Of a stretch of 64,000 nucleotides of DNA, positions 62,431-64,000 are shown one piece after another (position 1 is the first letter of the stretch; each line of letters begins with the position of its first letter). The translations under genes were made by a program, and so were the position numbers. Under the pieces are notes generated by a model, which saw nothing but the letters and a program-made list of their open reading frames with translations, was not told the DNA's origin and did not search any database. Source of the stretch: Liolophura sinensis (taxonomy: Eukaryota > Mollusca > Polyplacophora > Chitonida > Chitonidae); contig NC_088300.1 in the NCBI RefSeq assembly GCF_032854445.1, positions 35,321,608-35,385,607 on the forward strand, in the 5' to 3' direction.

Positions 62431-63650
62431 GTGCACTTGTTTTCTCCAGGTGATGTCCAGTACCTTGAGAGATCCTCTGGTTTTCTTCAGGTCATGAGCA
62501 GTACCTTGAGAGATCCACTGGTTTTCTTCAGGTTACGTCTAGTACCTTTAGCGGTCCACTGGTTTTCTTCAGGTGATGAGCAGTACCTTAAGAGACCCTC
62601 TGGTTTTCTTCAGGTGATGAGCAGTACCATTAGCGGTCCACTGGTTTTCTTCAGGTGATGAGCAGTACCTTGAGAGGTCCACTTGTTTTCTCCAGGTGAT
62701 GTCCAGTACCTTGAGAGATCCTCTGGTTTTCTTCAGGTTCTGTTCAACAACTTGAGAAGTGCGCTGGTTTTCTTCAGGTTCTGTCCAGTAAGTTGAGAAG
62801 TGCACTGGTTTTCTTCAGGTTCTGTCCAGTAAGTTGAGAAGTGTACTGGTATTCTTCAGGTTCTGTCCAGTAACTTGAGAAGTGTACTGGTGTTCTTCAG
62901 GTTCTGTCCAGTAACTTGAAAAGTGCCCTGATGTTCTTTAGGTTCTGTTCAATAACTTGAGAAGTGCACTGGTTTCCTTCAGGTTCTGTCCAGTAAGTTG
63001 AGAAGTGCACTGGTTTTCTTCAGGTTCTGTCCAGTAAGTTGAGAAGTGCACTGGTGTTCTTCAGGTTCTGTCTAGTAACTTGAGAAGTGCCCTGGTGTTC
63101 TTCAGGTTCTGTTCAATAACTTGAGAAGTGCACTGGTTTTCTTCAGGTTCTTTCCAGTAAGTTGAGAAGTGTACTGGTATTCTTCAGGTTCTGTCCAGTA
63201 AGTTGAGAAGTGCCCTGGTGTTCTTCAGGTTCTGTTCAATAACTTGAGAAATGCACTGGTTTTCTTCAGGTTCTGTCCAGTAACTTGAGAAGTGCATTGG
63301 TTTTCTTCAGGTTCTGTCCAGTAACTTGAGAAGTGAACTGGTGTTCTTCAGGTTCTGTTCAGTAACTTGAAAAGTGCCCTGATGTTCTTTAGGTTCTGTT
63401 CAATAACTTGAGAAGTGCACTGGTTTCCTTCAGGTTCTGTCCAGTAAGTTGAGAAGTGCACTGGTTTTCTTCAGGTTCTGTCCAGTAAGTTGAGAAGTGC
63501 ACTGGTGTTCTTCAGGTTCTGTCTAGTAACTTGAGAAGTGCACTGGTTTTCTTCAGGTTATGTCCAGTAACCTGAAAAGTGCACCGGTTTTTCTTCAGGT
63601 TCTGTCCAGTAACTTGAGAAGTGCACTGGTTTTCTTCAGATTTACTTCAG
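62431..63650 (+). repeat. 41-bp minisatellite, about 29 units, acceptor-like
   Basis: Units read AGGTTCTGTCCAGTAACTTG plus AGAAGTGCACTGGTTTTCTTC. Every unit thus contains a TTTTCTTCAG|G string, a good match to a 3' splice site. The first units (62,431-62,700) carry GGTGATG instead of GGTTCTG, so the array has two subfamilies. A block of several units is itself duplicated (compare 62,930-63,080 with 63,380-63,520). It begins 30 bp after the exon 4 donor of ZC3H11A. Confidence 0.95.
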
Positions 63651-63659
63651 TGCTCTGGA

Positions 63660-64000
63660 TTCTTCTGGAAACCATATCCTGCTATTATCACACAACAACC
63701 AGATCAAAATGAATCCCTTTTGGTTCCATTTCTGTGTATGGTCACATTACTCTTAACTGGATCAGATGTTTACTCTCTGAATTTATCAAAAGTCTTTAAA
63801 TTGTTTGGTATAAACCTGTTACAGTTAGATGGTGGACTGCTGTGTTGTAGTTTATGGTAAATTTCAGTATGACCTGTATCAGAAAGAAATCTAATATTTT
63901 AAAATTTTGTTCAATCTTTGACATGCTGTTTCATATGTACCTGAACATTTCTTGAAATGAGTGATAGTTTAGTTCAGTTGTTATATTTCTGTCTACAGTA
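63660..64000 (+). other. ZC3H11A intron continuing past the window
   Basis: No exon seen. The last bases, TTTCTGTCTACAG|TA, could be the acceptor of the next exon at 63,999, but two exon bases are too few to judge. Confidence 0.3.

Overview
The window looks like nuclear DNA of a lophotrochozoan animal, most likely a mollusc (bivalve or gastropod). It is AT-rich. Genes are split into many short exons with GT-AG introns. It is dense in microsatellites, minisatellites, palindromic MITE-like elements and tRNA-headed SINEs ending in (AAAT)n-type tails. The SINE 3' part resembles dispersed repeats familiar from bivalve and gastropod genomes; that is my recollection, not a search result. Nothing bacterial, plasmid or phage-like is present.

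Right two-thirds. From 57,694 down to 22,980 on the minus strand lies one large gene that I could rebuild exon by exon. It is an orthologue of THADA (Trm732 in yeast), the HEAT/ARM-repeat partner of the FTSJ1/Trm7 tRNA 2'-O-methyltransferase. I place 40 exon classes. Splice phases agree at every junction, and the summed coding length is 5,997 nt (1,998 residues plus stop) if one copy of a repeated 72-nt exon is counted. Vertebrate THADA is about 1,950 residues. Starting near 57,950-58,100 on the plus strand, head-to-head with THADA, is the 5' part of a ZC3H11A-type gene. Its four visible coding exons (60,444-62,401) carry three CCCH zinc fingers, and it runs off the window.

The most unusual structure is inside THADA. 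A complete 72-nt, phase 0-0 exon (24 codons) with its own acceptor and donor is present nine times in tandem (28,354-29,552). The copies are separated by introns of only 65-66 nt (one of 92). All nine are open, so any number could be spliced in without a frameshift. Two other minisatellites in the same gene also copy exon/intron borders: the 3' end and donor of exon 38 (25,013-25,345), and the acceptor and first bases of exon 20 (42,980-43,680). A 41-bp minisatellite in ZC3H11A (62,431-63,650) repeats an acceptor-like tract about 29 times.

Left third (1 to about 21,800). I find no convincing multi-exon gene here. It holds long (TA)n tracts (10.9 and 13.3 kb), a 30-bp minisatellite (4.57 kb), a 39-48-bp minisatellite (14.2-15.2 kb), two 5'-truncated SINEs with clear target-site duplications (7.8 and 10.3 kb), four perfect TGACGTCA palindromes, a possible promoter/enhancer cluster with an RFX X-box (2.79-2.91 kb) and a CpG-rich island-like stretch (5.6-6.1 kb). 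THADA and ZC3H11A both act in RNA metabolism (tRNA modification and mRNA export) and appear to share a promoter region of a few hundred bases. Whether they are co-regulated is inference.
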